From Sesamum alatum (taxonomy: Eukaryota > Streptophyta > Magnoliopsida > Lamiales > Pedaliaceae): DNA of 64,000 nt. Below are positions 54,296-64,000 of the stretch, piece by piece. A model generated the notes under the pieces. It had not been told where the DNA came from, ran no database searches, and was given only the letters and a program-made list of their open reading frames with translations. A program made the translations under genes and the position numbers. The stretch covers positions 16,574,136 through 16,638,135 of the forward strand of contig JACGWO010000013.1 in NCBI GenBank assembly GCA_034509735.1. The letters are read 5' to 3'. The first letter of the stretch is position 1. The number at the start of each line of letters is the position of its first letter.

Positions 54296-56063
54296 TTTGA
54301 TCATTTTTGCACATATTCATTAAGTTATGAGGCTGTTATTTGGTATTTTGCTAAACATGGCACTTACTGTGCGGCCTAGCTTCACACACTCTCTCATGTA
54401 TGAAATATGGTAAATAGAGACGAAAATCACACTCAAGTATGCAAGAATGCAAGATCAATGCACAATCAAGCAACACAGAATTTACGGCCGAAGCCAACCT
54501 TATATTTTATTACCAATTAATCAAAATACAAGAATCCCTCAAGCTTCCACACTATGTATCACATCCATATTCACTCACAAAAAACGTAACAAGCAATAAA
54601 CATACAACAATACTACTTGACATTCCCAACTTTTAGGAAACTACCTTAGAAAACTGTACTTCTAGGACATATTTGTAGCTACCTCTTGCCATGTGACCAG
54701 GCGGTTTTCGCCCCTGAACCGCCCCTCACATGCCTTGCACATGTTGCTTGCTAGCCCAGAGTTCAACCAATCACCAAGACTTAGCTGCTGCCAACAGTCA
54801 TCATGCCCTGTTGATCGTGTGCGTGTTGTTAGGCCGTCTGCGCATACTGCCTATCGGCCTGCATTCCGAGGAAACTCACCCATCGAACACATTTTGTGCA
54901 CACCGTCTGTCAGTTCATTTTAAGGGCCCAACTTAATATCCCTTTAGCCGATTTGTAGCAACACTTCTTTTTTGGAGATTTTTATAAAGTTCATAGTTCG
55001 TTGGAGAGAGAAAGAAATGTTGCCGCCGAGCCCATTTCGTTCTTTTACTGGAAGTTAAGGATATCTTTGCAGAGAAAGAAAGAGAAAATTACCCCACACA
55101 GTCTTCTGCCAAGTTTAACCCATGCCTCCTTAACATCGAAGCAGCCAATGGCGGGGTCGACGGAGAAGACGAAGATGCCCCTGGGCAAAAGGCCAATAGG
55201 GAGGTTGTGTGATTCGAAGACATAGTAGAAGGAGAAGGGGCAGCAAGGTTTTCGTCCGCAATCGAAGTTCAGAAGCAATGGCGAGGGGGATTAGGTTTGG
55301 GTTTCTTGGAGGCTTTGGAGGTGGCGGAGGTGAAAGTGACGGAGAGTTGAATGTTGAGAGAGGAGCGATGGAGGTGGAAGGGACAAAGAGTTGAGTGTTG
55401 AGAGAGGAGAGTGATTGCCTGTGATTCTGTGAAGATAATGGGGGAAGAACAGGGTCTAGGTGAAAATGGGTAGGAATGGGTTTATTACCCGACCGAAACC
55501 CAACCACTTTAATTTGATGGCTTTGGGCCCAAGCCAGATTTAAAAATACTAGGCCTGAATCTGATCCCATTATAATAGATCTGTACCTGGGCAATTTTAA
55601 CCTATTGACAGGCATTCTCGAGAACTGATGGAAAAATCTAGTTGTATACAATTGTTAGAACACACACGCACGGTGTATTATCACTTAGAGAAAATAAGAA
55701 TAATGTACAGATTTAGTCAATGTCTAATAGTGATGATTCGAGAAGAATTCATTATATCACCAACAAATGTAAGACAAGCGACCATCGTTCGGGAATTGCC
55801 ACCCATTTTCTTTTCTTTACTTTTTTTTTAAAACCTTTTTCATTAGAATTAGAATGCGCATGTTTAAACGCTGCAGAGAACCCTGACCTCCGTTTACTGA
55901 AGGGTTACAAATGGGGGTCCCCGGATGATTCCTTGCCTCTTGCCTGCTCCAAACTCTCCAGGAGTGTCGAGCCACCTTACTGATGTTCCCTCTTTATCAT
56001 TATTATTCTTTGATTATTAATTTCTTATCCATCATCCTCTATCGACTTGGCAACTCGACAGAG
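54296..56063. other. unassigned region, LTR-like and low-complexity parts
   Basis: 54370-54960 has the texture of an LTR (GGCGGTTTTCGCCCCTGAACC, GGCCTGCATTCCGAGGAAAC), but no partner copy lies in the window. 55000-55450 has frames on both strands: the minus one is Pro/Ser/Leu-rich, the plus one gives MARGIRFGFLGGFGGGGG. Neither shows a known domain. 55500-56063 holds nothing recognised apart from the PEX10 3' UTR near its right end. Confidence 0.35.
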
Positions 56064-59000
56064 TTAAAAATCGGAGTGAAACAGACAAACTAGACTAGAA
56101 TGAGTCGCTGGCGAACGACACAGTGGACATTCAGGCTTCTCGTTACACCATTCCATGATGCAGTTCCTGTCAGAAAACGGGAAAGAAAGAGAAAGCAATA
56201 TATGACGAGATGAAAAACGTATATCTTCCAAGCACAGGTAAGCCAAGTAAAGGCGAAGTGATGTATCTTGGAGACCATACCAGCAAAATACATGACCACA
56301 AGGAGTGGCTGTCGGGTTTTGCCGATTGCTTAGGCAAAGCGTGCATTTGCTCACTCCACTCGCTTGAGACTGAGAAAGAGAAAAAAATTGAAGTATCCTT
56401 AGCACCCTTTACCCGCTTGGTGGATACTAGTCTCACTTGATTAAAGTTACACCAGCAATATTATCCGCATTATACATGTGTTGGTAACTTTTGCAGATAA
56501 TGGAAATTAGTAATCAATACACATGCAAAAATGGAGACAGTACAAGTATACACCCCAATTATTAACAAGGCAGGGCAATAGCAAAAGCAACTACACATGT
56601 TAACTAAGACAACTGGAGGCTTGCAACAGTGCCTGTATTCCATAAACATCAGTAGCCAAACATGCTCATATATCATAACAATTGAGCATGTAGAAATGAA
56701 GTCCTCCTTTTGCAGAGAAGTGAACATGCTACGACAAGACACAAACACATGTGATGAGAAGTGCTGCAGATTTAACGCAGATTAAGGCATACCTCTGAAG
56801 TAGATGTGGATTCGTGAACCCAACACTTTCCAGCGTCCTCAGTTATCAGATTACCTTCCTCATTTAAGACAGGTAAACCTCTTCCTGCCAACAAGTATTG
56901 AAAAAGTTCTTAAGTAAATTAGCAGGCAGTGATTGATGAATCATCCCACCAAGAAACACAAACTTGTGACAAATAACAGAACATGAAAATATCATTAGCA
57001 AAGGCATAACTATGAAGATTTGACAACTACAAATGTACATAACAACTATACCAAAACTGTCCCTGAACAAATGTTGTTCCTACAACTACACAGAAAATGT
57101 TAGTAGTATGAAGACAACAGAAATAAGCCGATTAAGATGGATCTAGTTACTTAACAAGTATGACTCCTTAGTCCTTCAAATCAGAAATACTAAAAAATCA
57201 TATTTCGACAAATGCAAAATCAAATTGATCGCTAATGATTTCAACTAATAACTTTTTCAGACAACAAGAAATAACCTGCTGAAGTTTGATAAGCTCCAAG
57301 AGACGTTTGCTGAAATGAAGTAGCAAATGTAGATAAATTGCTCCTTCGTAATCCTTCAGCAGCAATTATACACAGCTGAACTAAGAGAAAAACCCCTAAT
57401 ATCTGATATCTGGAAAATAATTCAATTGGATCAGGAAGAATTAATCCAGGTAGAAGGGCGATCAATGGAAGACGTCATCAGACAAGCAATTTCTTTAGGG
57501 GACAAAAACGATAGTACATTGCTAGTTAGTCAGGTTTTGCCCCCAGAAATCATGACTTGGAATCCAGCAAATAGATCATTGATATCAGGAGTAATTTTCA
57601 GAACCAGAGTGTAAGATAAAAATGTTCATATGTCACTCAGAAAAGGCTTAATTTTTAGCACAAACTGGTAGATGTACCTAGGCCGTTGATTGGTTGGTTT
57701 TCCAATAAACACATAACGAATCCCAGCAGCTCGTTTTGATAAATGATAATATAGACCTGTGGCAGAAAGCTGATATGAGAATCACAAAAAGACAACTTTC
57801 TGCTCAAATAAATACTTGACTTTTTAGAATGGTAGAGCTTCCTCACTTCACCTTCAAAATAAAAGAACATGAGGTTTGCACGAAGAACCAACATGAAACA
57901 TTCACGGGCAAAAGGTAGCACCTGAATTAAACAGTAGGACGATAAATTGGTTGGGACAAAAATATAAAGAATGTGACAGACAGGGAAGGGTAAAGGAGAT
58001 GAAGTGCAAGGCACTTATGCAGTCAAATCTATAACCCACATGAATCAGGAAGAAATGGCAACTAATTCAAAGTAAAACACAGAAACTCATTCTGCATAAG
58101 TTTGTCCTTCCTAAAATTTACTCTATACAATGAAGAGTAATGTGGTGGAAGATAGCATACTGAGGGCCACCTCCGAACCGCATATAACCATAATCCAGTA
58201 ATTCTGCCTTTCAATCTTGATAAAGCTGAAAGAGGAACTCCTGAATTCAAGGACGACGACATTTCAGCACTAACAGATGGTTGAATTTGACTATTTGAGA
58301 TAGTTTCATTATCGATGATATCATCAGACAGTGAATCAGCCATGGTGATGCCTTGGGAAGCAATACGCGAGCTGCAACCAGTCAGATAGAAAGTCAGACT
58401 TCAGAAGCACCTGAAGTTTCAGATAACCTTAAAACTTGCAATCAGACATGACAAAATCTAGCAATAAAATGAAAACATGCAGAACCTGATCCGTTCAGCA
58501 ATATATGGGAATGCTGTTTGATAAAAGATAAAAAGGGAACGCCTCGCAGGGGTCGGAGGAAGCCCATAGGGTGCTGCAACCTGTAAATGCAACCATTAAT
58601 AGATTGAACTTCTCATCACATCTATTAAATGCCAAAAGTAATAATTCCTCATCCTTTTCATTATCATTTTAAACTTGAAGCATTAACCAGTCTAATGGTC
58701 CATATGTAAATAAAGATTTTCAGATTGATGAAACAATCGACTTTGCGGCTCAAACCTTAGGCATGAAATCTCATTATTAATTGACAGGCACGACGTTACA
58801 TAGACTTGAATCATGCAGAAGGCTGTTCACTACAAAAGTGTCCAGATGATTAATATGACAAAACAAAGTATCTACTAGAAGTATTCTTTTTCTGTGAATT
58901 TCTTAAAGAGATTTCTAATATATGCTCATACTGTGGACAAAAATTACTCCTGTTAAGCAGTGTGAGCATCATTTTTCTAGATTACCTTAGTAATGTAATC

Positions 59001-60159
59001 TTAGGTATAGACAGACCCAAGCAGAAGAAATACTCAGCCTCATGCATATTGACAAGGACCACAACCAAACATGAAAACAAGTGATACACACCTGAGTAAT
59101 ATCACAATATTCTTCTCCTAGGGTCTGCTTCCCTGCACCAGTTGTTAACACATAATAAAGCATCTGCCCCAAAAGTTTTGTCTGCAACACAAAAAACCCA
59201 GCCCAGCAGTTTTAGAACAAAACTAATAAATCTTATATAATTCTGAGGTAGGTAAATAAAGTATGAAAACACGAATCTACACTACCAAATTTTCAAATCA
59301 AGTAGCTAACATATCAAATTCAGAAAGAAATCATTCAGTACTCAATGTGAAATCACAATCCAAACATTTGCAATTTTGAGTAACTCATGCCTATTGCAGT
59401 ATCTCAACAAGGTAGAAAATACGCAGGTTAGAAAGAGGCATGTTCTCTACTCCTCCAAACAATCAATCATAGTATTGATACTTTCAAGGGCTCATGCACT
59501 TATCAATAACAGGTTAACATACAAATTTTTCAGATATGTATATGCTATAAAAAATAATTAAATTCCAAATGCTTAAATAAAAGTATCTGCAGTAACTTCT
59601 ATGAACAATAACAACAATTCAATACGGAAATAATAGGACAATAGGAAGAGGAGCAAACCTCACTCTGATATGCAACAGCAACTCTTGTACCTGAAAAATG
59701 AGGAAGAATTTTTGAAGTTACAACTGAAAGCTAGAGTTGGAACTAGAAATATTAAGATTAGTATGTGAATTTGAATACATTTTTCATCAATTCAAAGTAA
59801 ATGCGACGATTCTATGGGTCCAACACGATTAGCTAATGGAATTGGAATGGGTGGACCTTATATCAAAATAAACGAGCACCTCTACTCCTAATTCTACTCT
59901 AAGGAATCTAAGCACTATGAGTAAAGTTACCAGCGAAAAATACAGAACCAATTACAGTACCAAAGAGGTGGCGGAAGGCGTCACGGCAGGCGTCGTATAC
60001 GAAGGAAGCGTACTGGTCATCCTTCTCAGCTGCTCTCATTATTTCAGGCTGCGCCGCCAACGGAAACCTCCGGACGCCGCCGCTGCCACTGGGCCCCGCA
60101 TCCGAATTGCTATTGCTAGTGCCGGCTTCCGTAACTGCAGTTGCTTCTCTCAGCCCCAT
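56064..60159 (-). CDS. PEX10: peroxisome biogenesis factor 10 (RING E3 ligase)
   Basis: Eleven coding exons on the minus strand: 60159-59961, 59690-59659, 59181-59092, 58580-58486, 58371-58161, 57921-57852, 57756-57678, 57409-57276, 56884-56793, 56369-56281, 56166-56064. Phases agree and give 397 residues, close to plant PEX10 (about 380). N-terminal marks are [20 protein letters not shown] and [12 protein letters not shown], then [20 protein letters not shown]. The middle holds hydrophobic segments ([37 protein letters not shown]). The RING has Cys343/346, Cys358, His360, Cys363/366 and Cys377/380 (CTLCLSN...[10 protein letters not shown]...CPLC). It works with PEX2 and PEX12 in the peroxisomal membrane to ubiquitinate the import receptor PEX5. 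ATG 60159 gives the family-like start MGLREATAV; an in-frame ATG at 60273 would add 38 residues. Confidence 0.95.
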
Positions 60160-60357
60160 CTCCTCTACCACGCTCGCACACAATCTCTCTCTCTTTCTCC
60201 CCGTATCTCTCGCTCTGATTAAACAATTGCTGTTGAATATCCCAGACGACAGTATTTTCGAAAACCTTCCCACGACGTCGTTACACCAACTTGAAACGAC
60301 GGCGTTGCGCGCTGCGGTCCAGAAAAATAATTACGAATGAAAACGTAAAATAAGAGA

Positions 60358-60429
60358 CGCCGTTGCCGGGGATCGAACCCGGGTCTCCCGCGTGACAGGC
60401 GGGAATACTCACCACTATACTACAACGAC
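60358..60429 (-). tRNA. tRNA-Asp(GTC)
   Basis: 72 nt on the minus strand, GTCGTTGTAGTATAGTGGTG to the 3' end GGCAACGGCG. The acceptor stem pairs, the T-loop is GGTTCGATCC, and the anticodon loop CTGTCAC puts GTC at position 34-36 (plus 60394-60396). No intron. No CCA is encoded, as expected for a nuclear gene. It lies about 85 bp upstream of the longest PEX10 reading frame, on the same strand. Confidence 0.97.
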
Positions 60430-61134
60430 TCGATGTTACTCCTGCTGATCAAACTTTTATACTACTCTTTATTAATCTCTATTCAAATTACTGTGATCCT
60501 ATCTCAGGTAATATTTTAGACGTCTCTCATGATTATCAACATAAATTTTTAATAAATATCTAAAGAAAAGAGTTGAATTCGAATTCAATGACGTCTATCT
60601 ATAAATTTTTGTGAATTATTATTATATAAAGACAAGGGCTTGGATTATATGTGAGACACCCACCTTCTTTTTTTCTCATATGATTTAATGGGATGGAAAA
60701 TTGGAAGAATCTTGAGTCTAAACTCATATACATAACACGGGAAATTAGTTGACGCCATTTTAAGGAGCAGAAAAAGTCTTCTTCAATGAACTTTTCAAGT
60801 TTGGAAATTGTACGGAAGACCTTCGTTTGATAAAAAAAATCAATATTATTCAAGTTTTGTTTCTTTCTTTTTCTTCCTAAAAGTCTCTTATTTGCTCATT
60901 AAGAGGGTATTTATATCAATCGTTAGCTTAACATACAAAATTGGTGTGTTAATTTTTTGTACGTAGCTCTCGTTGAGCAATTAAGTATGACCACATTTCG
61001 AGTAGTATGGACATTTGAAATGATGCATTTCCTAATTAGCTTTCGTCAATTTCGATTGTCGATGAAGGTCGATCTTCTCCTTTTATTATTTTTGTTATAT
61101 TCACTCGTGATTCATTATACTTTTTTTTTTTTTT
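60430..61134. other. intergenic region
   Basis: AT-rich, no gene seen. The reverse frame 60599-60853 has no recognisable feature. Confidence 0.5.
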
Positions 61135-62319
61135 GGGTAAAATGCAATTTGCCCCCTGTGTGTTAAAAAATGTTTAAAAAATCATTTTGTGAAAAATAAA
61201 ACACTAAAAAACTCCCTATGTGATATTCAAAATAGGGCAAAACACCCCCTCAACTCGGGAGGTGTACTGCACTCGCCCCTCATGCCAGTGGGCCTTAGTT
61301 TTTTACAATAAAATCATTTTGCATCTTAATTTATGGACTGTCAGATTTTTTTTTTTTTTTTGGTTTATAGATCTAACGGTTGAAATTTCATAGAGAATAG
61401 ATCAACGGCTAGATTTTATTAGATTTGAATCGAGGGTCCAGATTCAACACAAAATTCAATGGTCCAGATTTTACTTAGTTTAAATTAATGGTCTAGATTC
61501 AACTACTAATATTTATCATATTAGTATATATTTAATATAGATATAATATTAATATTAATTTAAAAATATATTTTAGAAATTAGGGTTTTACCACCTCCCC
61601 CACCCCACCGGCGCCCCCTCGCCGCCGCCTCCTCACAGCTGGCCCCTCGCGCCTCCGCCGTCCTCACAGCCTATGCCGCCCCCTTGCCGCTGTCATCCTC
61701 TTAACAGCGCGTGCCGCCCCTCTCCCCTCCTTTCGCCTCCTTCGTGCCGGCCCTTTCCTCTCCCTTCGCCTCCTTCGCGCCGCCCCTCTCCCCTCCCTTC
61801 GCCTCTTCCGTGCGCCGCCTCCTCCACCATTCTGCGCGCGCCGCCCCTCTCCCCGCCCATCGCCTACTCCGCGCCGTCCGTGGCGTCGGCAGGCCAACAA
61901 CCGGCGCCTCTTCCTTCCCGTTTTATCTATATATATACACATATATATACATAAAAATATTATATTATATATATTTATATATGTAAATACCTAAAATTTT
62001 GAAGATTTATAAATTATATTTAAATATATATATAAATATATTAAATTTTAAAATATATTTTTATAATGTTGATAAAATCTGAACCGTCCATTTTAAGAGA
62101 TGAGACCTAATTGTATATAAATATGGGTAATATTGCCATTTCACAATTACAAAATTAAAAAAATATTGAAAAAAGGCGCGTGTGATGTACCTAATGCATG
62201 GAGGGGGTGTTTTGTCCTATTTTGGAGATCACAGGGGGGGGGGGGTTAGTGTTTTATTTTTTCACAAGGGTTTTTTTTAAACATTTTTGAAAACACAGGG
62301 GGTAAATTGCATTTTACCC
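61135..62319. mobile_element. large foldback element with GC-rich core
   Basis: Ends GGGTAAAATGCAATTTGCCC and GGTAAATTGCATTTTACCC. Arms of about 130 bp pair, including AAATAAAACACTAA with its complement and AGGGCAAAACACCCCC with GGGGGTGTTTTGTCCT. The core (61585-61920) is C-rich, with a 33 bp unit repeated three times (61711-61743, 61744-61776, 61777-61809), each starting G(T/C)GCCG and ending in CTCCTTC or CTCTTCC. Reading frames over it are low-complexity Pro/Ser/Arg. The left flank is a T-run, so the target duplication cannot be read. Confidence 0.75.
61711..61809 (+). repeat. 33 bp minisatellite, three units
   Basis: Three consecutive 33 bp units in the GC-rich core, a multiple of three, with 3-6 differences between units. 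A fourth, shorter partial unit (GTGCGCCGCC) follows. Confidence 0.85.
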
Positions 62320-62443
62320 CTTCTTTTTTCTTGAAATAATGCAAAATGGCTACATCAAGTAGAATCATCTTATTGCAGTTGGAACTGCAGGTTATATTTA
62401 ACGCTACTACATGCAGATAAATGCACTAACATTTTTTCGATAT

Positions 62444-62894
62444 GGGATTATAGCACACTCATGAGGAATGACAAAAATACCCCTCAAAAGAGTGATAATT
62501 ACCGTTTTAGGAACAGGATTTGCGTCCTTTAAATTTGGATCGGGTCAGGCAACCCGATCTGCTCCGATGACCTGCTCCGGATACCTGTCTCTAGAGCTAT
62601 TGATCATTTGACAACATCTAGCCTCGGACCATGACATGTGGACCAGGCAAGTGGGTACATTTAGCCCTATAAATACACCCTTCATGCTTCATTTATGGTA
62701 AAACATTTATTACAACCAACCAGTATTAAATACACTCAGTTCGCATATTTCTATCTCGATTTCTAGCTGACTTAAGCATTAGAGGGTCTTAGCTGGGGAC
62801 ATCCCAACAAGCCTAACGATCTGCTTTTTTGTCAGGTCCCCATACATGTCCTGGAAACCCTCGAGGCGATCTCCAACCTCATATACCGGATTAA
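62444..62894 (+). repeat. 5' LTR end of a Ty3-type element
   Basis: The sequence before the primer site has LTR features: CCCTATAAATACACCC (TATA box, about 62675-62688) and an ACATGTGGACCAGGCAAG block similar in position to the ACACGTGGCAAGAT block in the other LTR-like repeats. The start near 62444 (TGGGATTATAGC) is a guess; no second LTR lies in the window. Confidence 0.5.
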
Positions 62895-62895
62895 T

Positions 62896-62911
62896 TGGTG
62901 CTGTTTGTGGG
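62896..62911 (+). other. primer-binding-site-like sequence
   Basis: TGGTGCTGTTTGTGGG, a mutated form of the TGGCGCCGTCTGTGGGAA site that follows many plant Ty3 LTRs. It marks the LTR/internal boundary and the plus orientation. Confidence 0.6.
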
Positions 62912-62989
62912 AAAATTGAGGAAAGAATACTCGAATCGAGAAGGAAGGAACTTCCAAAAGGGAGCACACTCTAGTAGAATAAGAGCCAA

Positions 62990-63720
62990 CATCGACAAAG
63001 CAAGAAGAACAAACTCCTGCGAGACAGGAAGAACAGATGACATATTTAACCTGTGATGAACTACAACGGATGATAGAAGCAGCTAACATGCATGCCATTG
63101 TAGAGTACGAAAGGAGAAAAATCACACCCGCGACCAGCGATCCGGTAAGGAGACAATTGTTCAAGGACAAGGGCAATGAAGTCGCTGATGATCCAAAGGA
63201 GGTGACAAGTAGGGCCATGAACCTGAGAAAGGTCACAACTAGGAAGTGCCAAATGTAGGATCTAGCAAGAGAAGGAAACAAAGAGAGCCAGGCACTTCGA
63301 GGGCTGAGGTAGATTACGTAGGGCACCAGATAGAGCAGTTGAGGATGTAGATTGATGAACGAAAACGGTGAAGAGAATTGGTCGCCTAGAATAGGAATTC
63401 ACATTTTGCAAATAAGATTCTCAATGAGGTAGTGTATCCTAATTTCAAGTTGCCATATTTGCCCAAATATGATGGGACTAAGGACCCCCCAAGAACACGT
63501 GTCAGCCTTTGAACTACTAATGAATTTATACGGGCAAAATAATTCTATTAATGCAAAATTATTCATAACCACTTTGACAGTAGAACTATAGCGTCCTCCA
63601 GCTAATTGATTCAGAAATTTACTTTCCACTTCACTAGCAAGAAAAATACAAAAAGATCAGCTACCTACTTATTCTTAATTCAACAGAGAGAAGATGAATC
63701 TTTAAAAACCTTGTAGGTAG
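62990..63720 (+). pseudogene. Ty3 gag remnant
   Basis: Plus-strand gag in pieces. First TCDELQRMIEAANMHAIVEYERR (63037-63258, stopped by TAG). After a gap comes a gag-core stretch NFKLPYLPKYDGTKDP (about 63441-63490), which after a frame shift reads VSAFELLMNLYGQNNSINAK and LFITTLTVEL, then a stop. This is the PKYDGTKDP-type capsid domain. Several stops; nothing of pol is present before the next repeat. Confidence 0.7.
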
Positions 63721-63779
63721 GTTTAACAATGAAATGCTGGAGGTACAAGACCTCAGGATAGACATGATGATAAGTATTT

Positions 63780-64000
63780 TGATACATGCTGAGAGACCCT
63801 AAAACTAGTGAAAACAATGGAAAGAATTGAAGCCATGGATGGAAATAAACTGTTGTGTTTCATATAACAGATTTGAAGAAGAAGGCAGTACAAGGTTTCT
63901 TTACAAGTGAAGAGTAGCCTTTCTTATATAGGCGTATTAAGTAGCTAACAACTAACCTAACAAAAATAACTAATTAACTACCCCAGCTTAATAAATTAAA
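63780..64000 (-). repeat. probable LTR fragment, cut by the window end
   Basis: The reverse strand has a TATA-like CCTATATAAGAAAGGC (plus 63929-63944) preceded by a TAGTTGTTAGCTACTTAATACG block, the texture of a Copia-type LTR promoter. It ends the Ty3 gag on its left. The partner LTR is not in the window, so the class is a guess. Confidence 0.35.

Noticed and set aside
55130..55651. Reverse frame of 173 codons
   Set aside because: Pro/Leu/Ser-rich, no domain, and the opposite strand is also open; not enough to call a gene.

Overview
The window is nuclear DNA of a flowering plant, almost certainly a eudicot. It has intron-rich genes, plant-specific gene families, a plant nuclear tRNA-Asp and dense plant-type transposons. 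Four genes look intact, all split by GT-AG introns: an MSL10-type mechanosensitive channel (26514-29368, +), thermospermine synthase ACL5 (30438-34742, -), ribosomal protein uS3/RPS3 (43136-46630, -) and the peroxisomal RING protein PEX10 (56064-60159, -). There is also a tRNA-Asp(GTC) (60358-60429, -) and a broken Raf/tyrosine-kinase-like kinase gene (20207-22147, +). The genes are ordinary housekeeping or developmental genes and form no operon or pathway. MSL and ACL5 converge on a 1.1 kb spacer.

The left 19.6 kb is a nest of retroelements. A LINE ORF1 fragment lies at the left edge. A pair of LTR-like direct repeats (about 1088-1500 and 19252-19630) brackets a reverse-strand Ty3 element (LTRs 4109-4874 and 18476-19250) that retains only a gag remnant. 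An old Athila-type Ty3 element (4961-16625, +) is inserted in it. The Athila copy keeps both LTRs, a tRNA-Asp primer site, gag, protease, RT/RNase H, integrase and the post-pol Athila ORF, all interrupted by stops or frameshifts.

From 20 to 62 kb the gene introns and spacers carry many short transposons. About ten foldback elements start GG or GGG, have long inverted arms, and where the flanks are readable sit between 9-10 bp target duplications, which points to Mutator-like elements. There are three non-autonomous Helitrons (two head-to-tail inside ACL5), three tRNA-derived SINEs of one family with clear target duplications, one CACTA-type element, a LINE fragment inserted inside a foldback arm with a 14 bp duplication, and a degenerate 6 kb LINE with a C-terminal RNase H.

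The right end (62.4-64 kb) holds the 5' LTR end, primer site and decayed gag of another Ty3 element, then a probable piece of a further LTR. No new enzymatic system was found. The most informative observations are structural: dated nesting, target duplications that assign the foldbacks to one superfamily, a repeated 14 bp palindrome in the Athila element, and a gag-only Ty3 derivative. Coordinates of exons and repeat ends were read by eye; no homology search was run.
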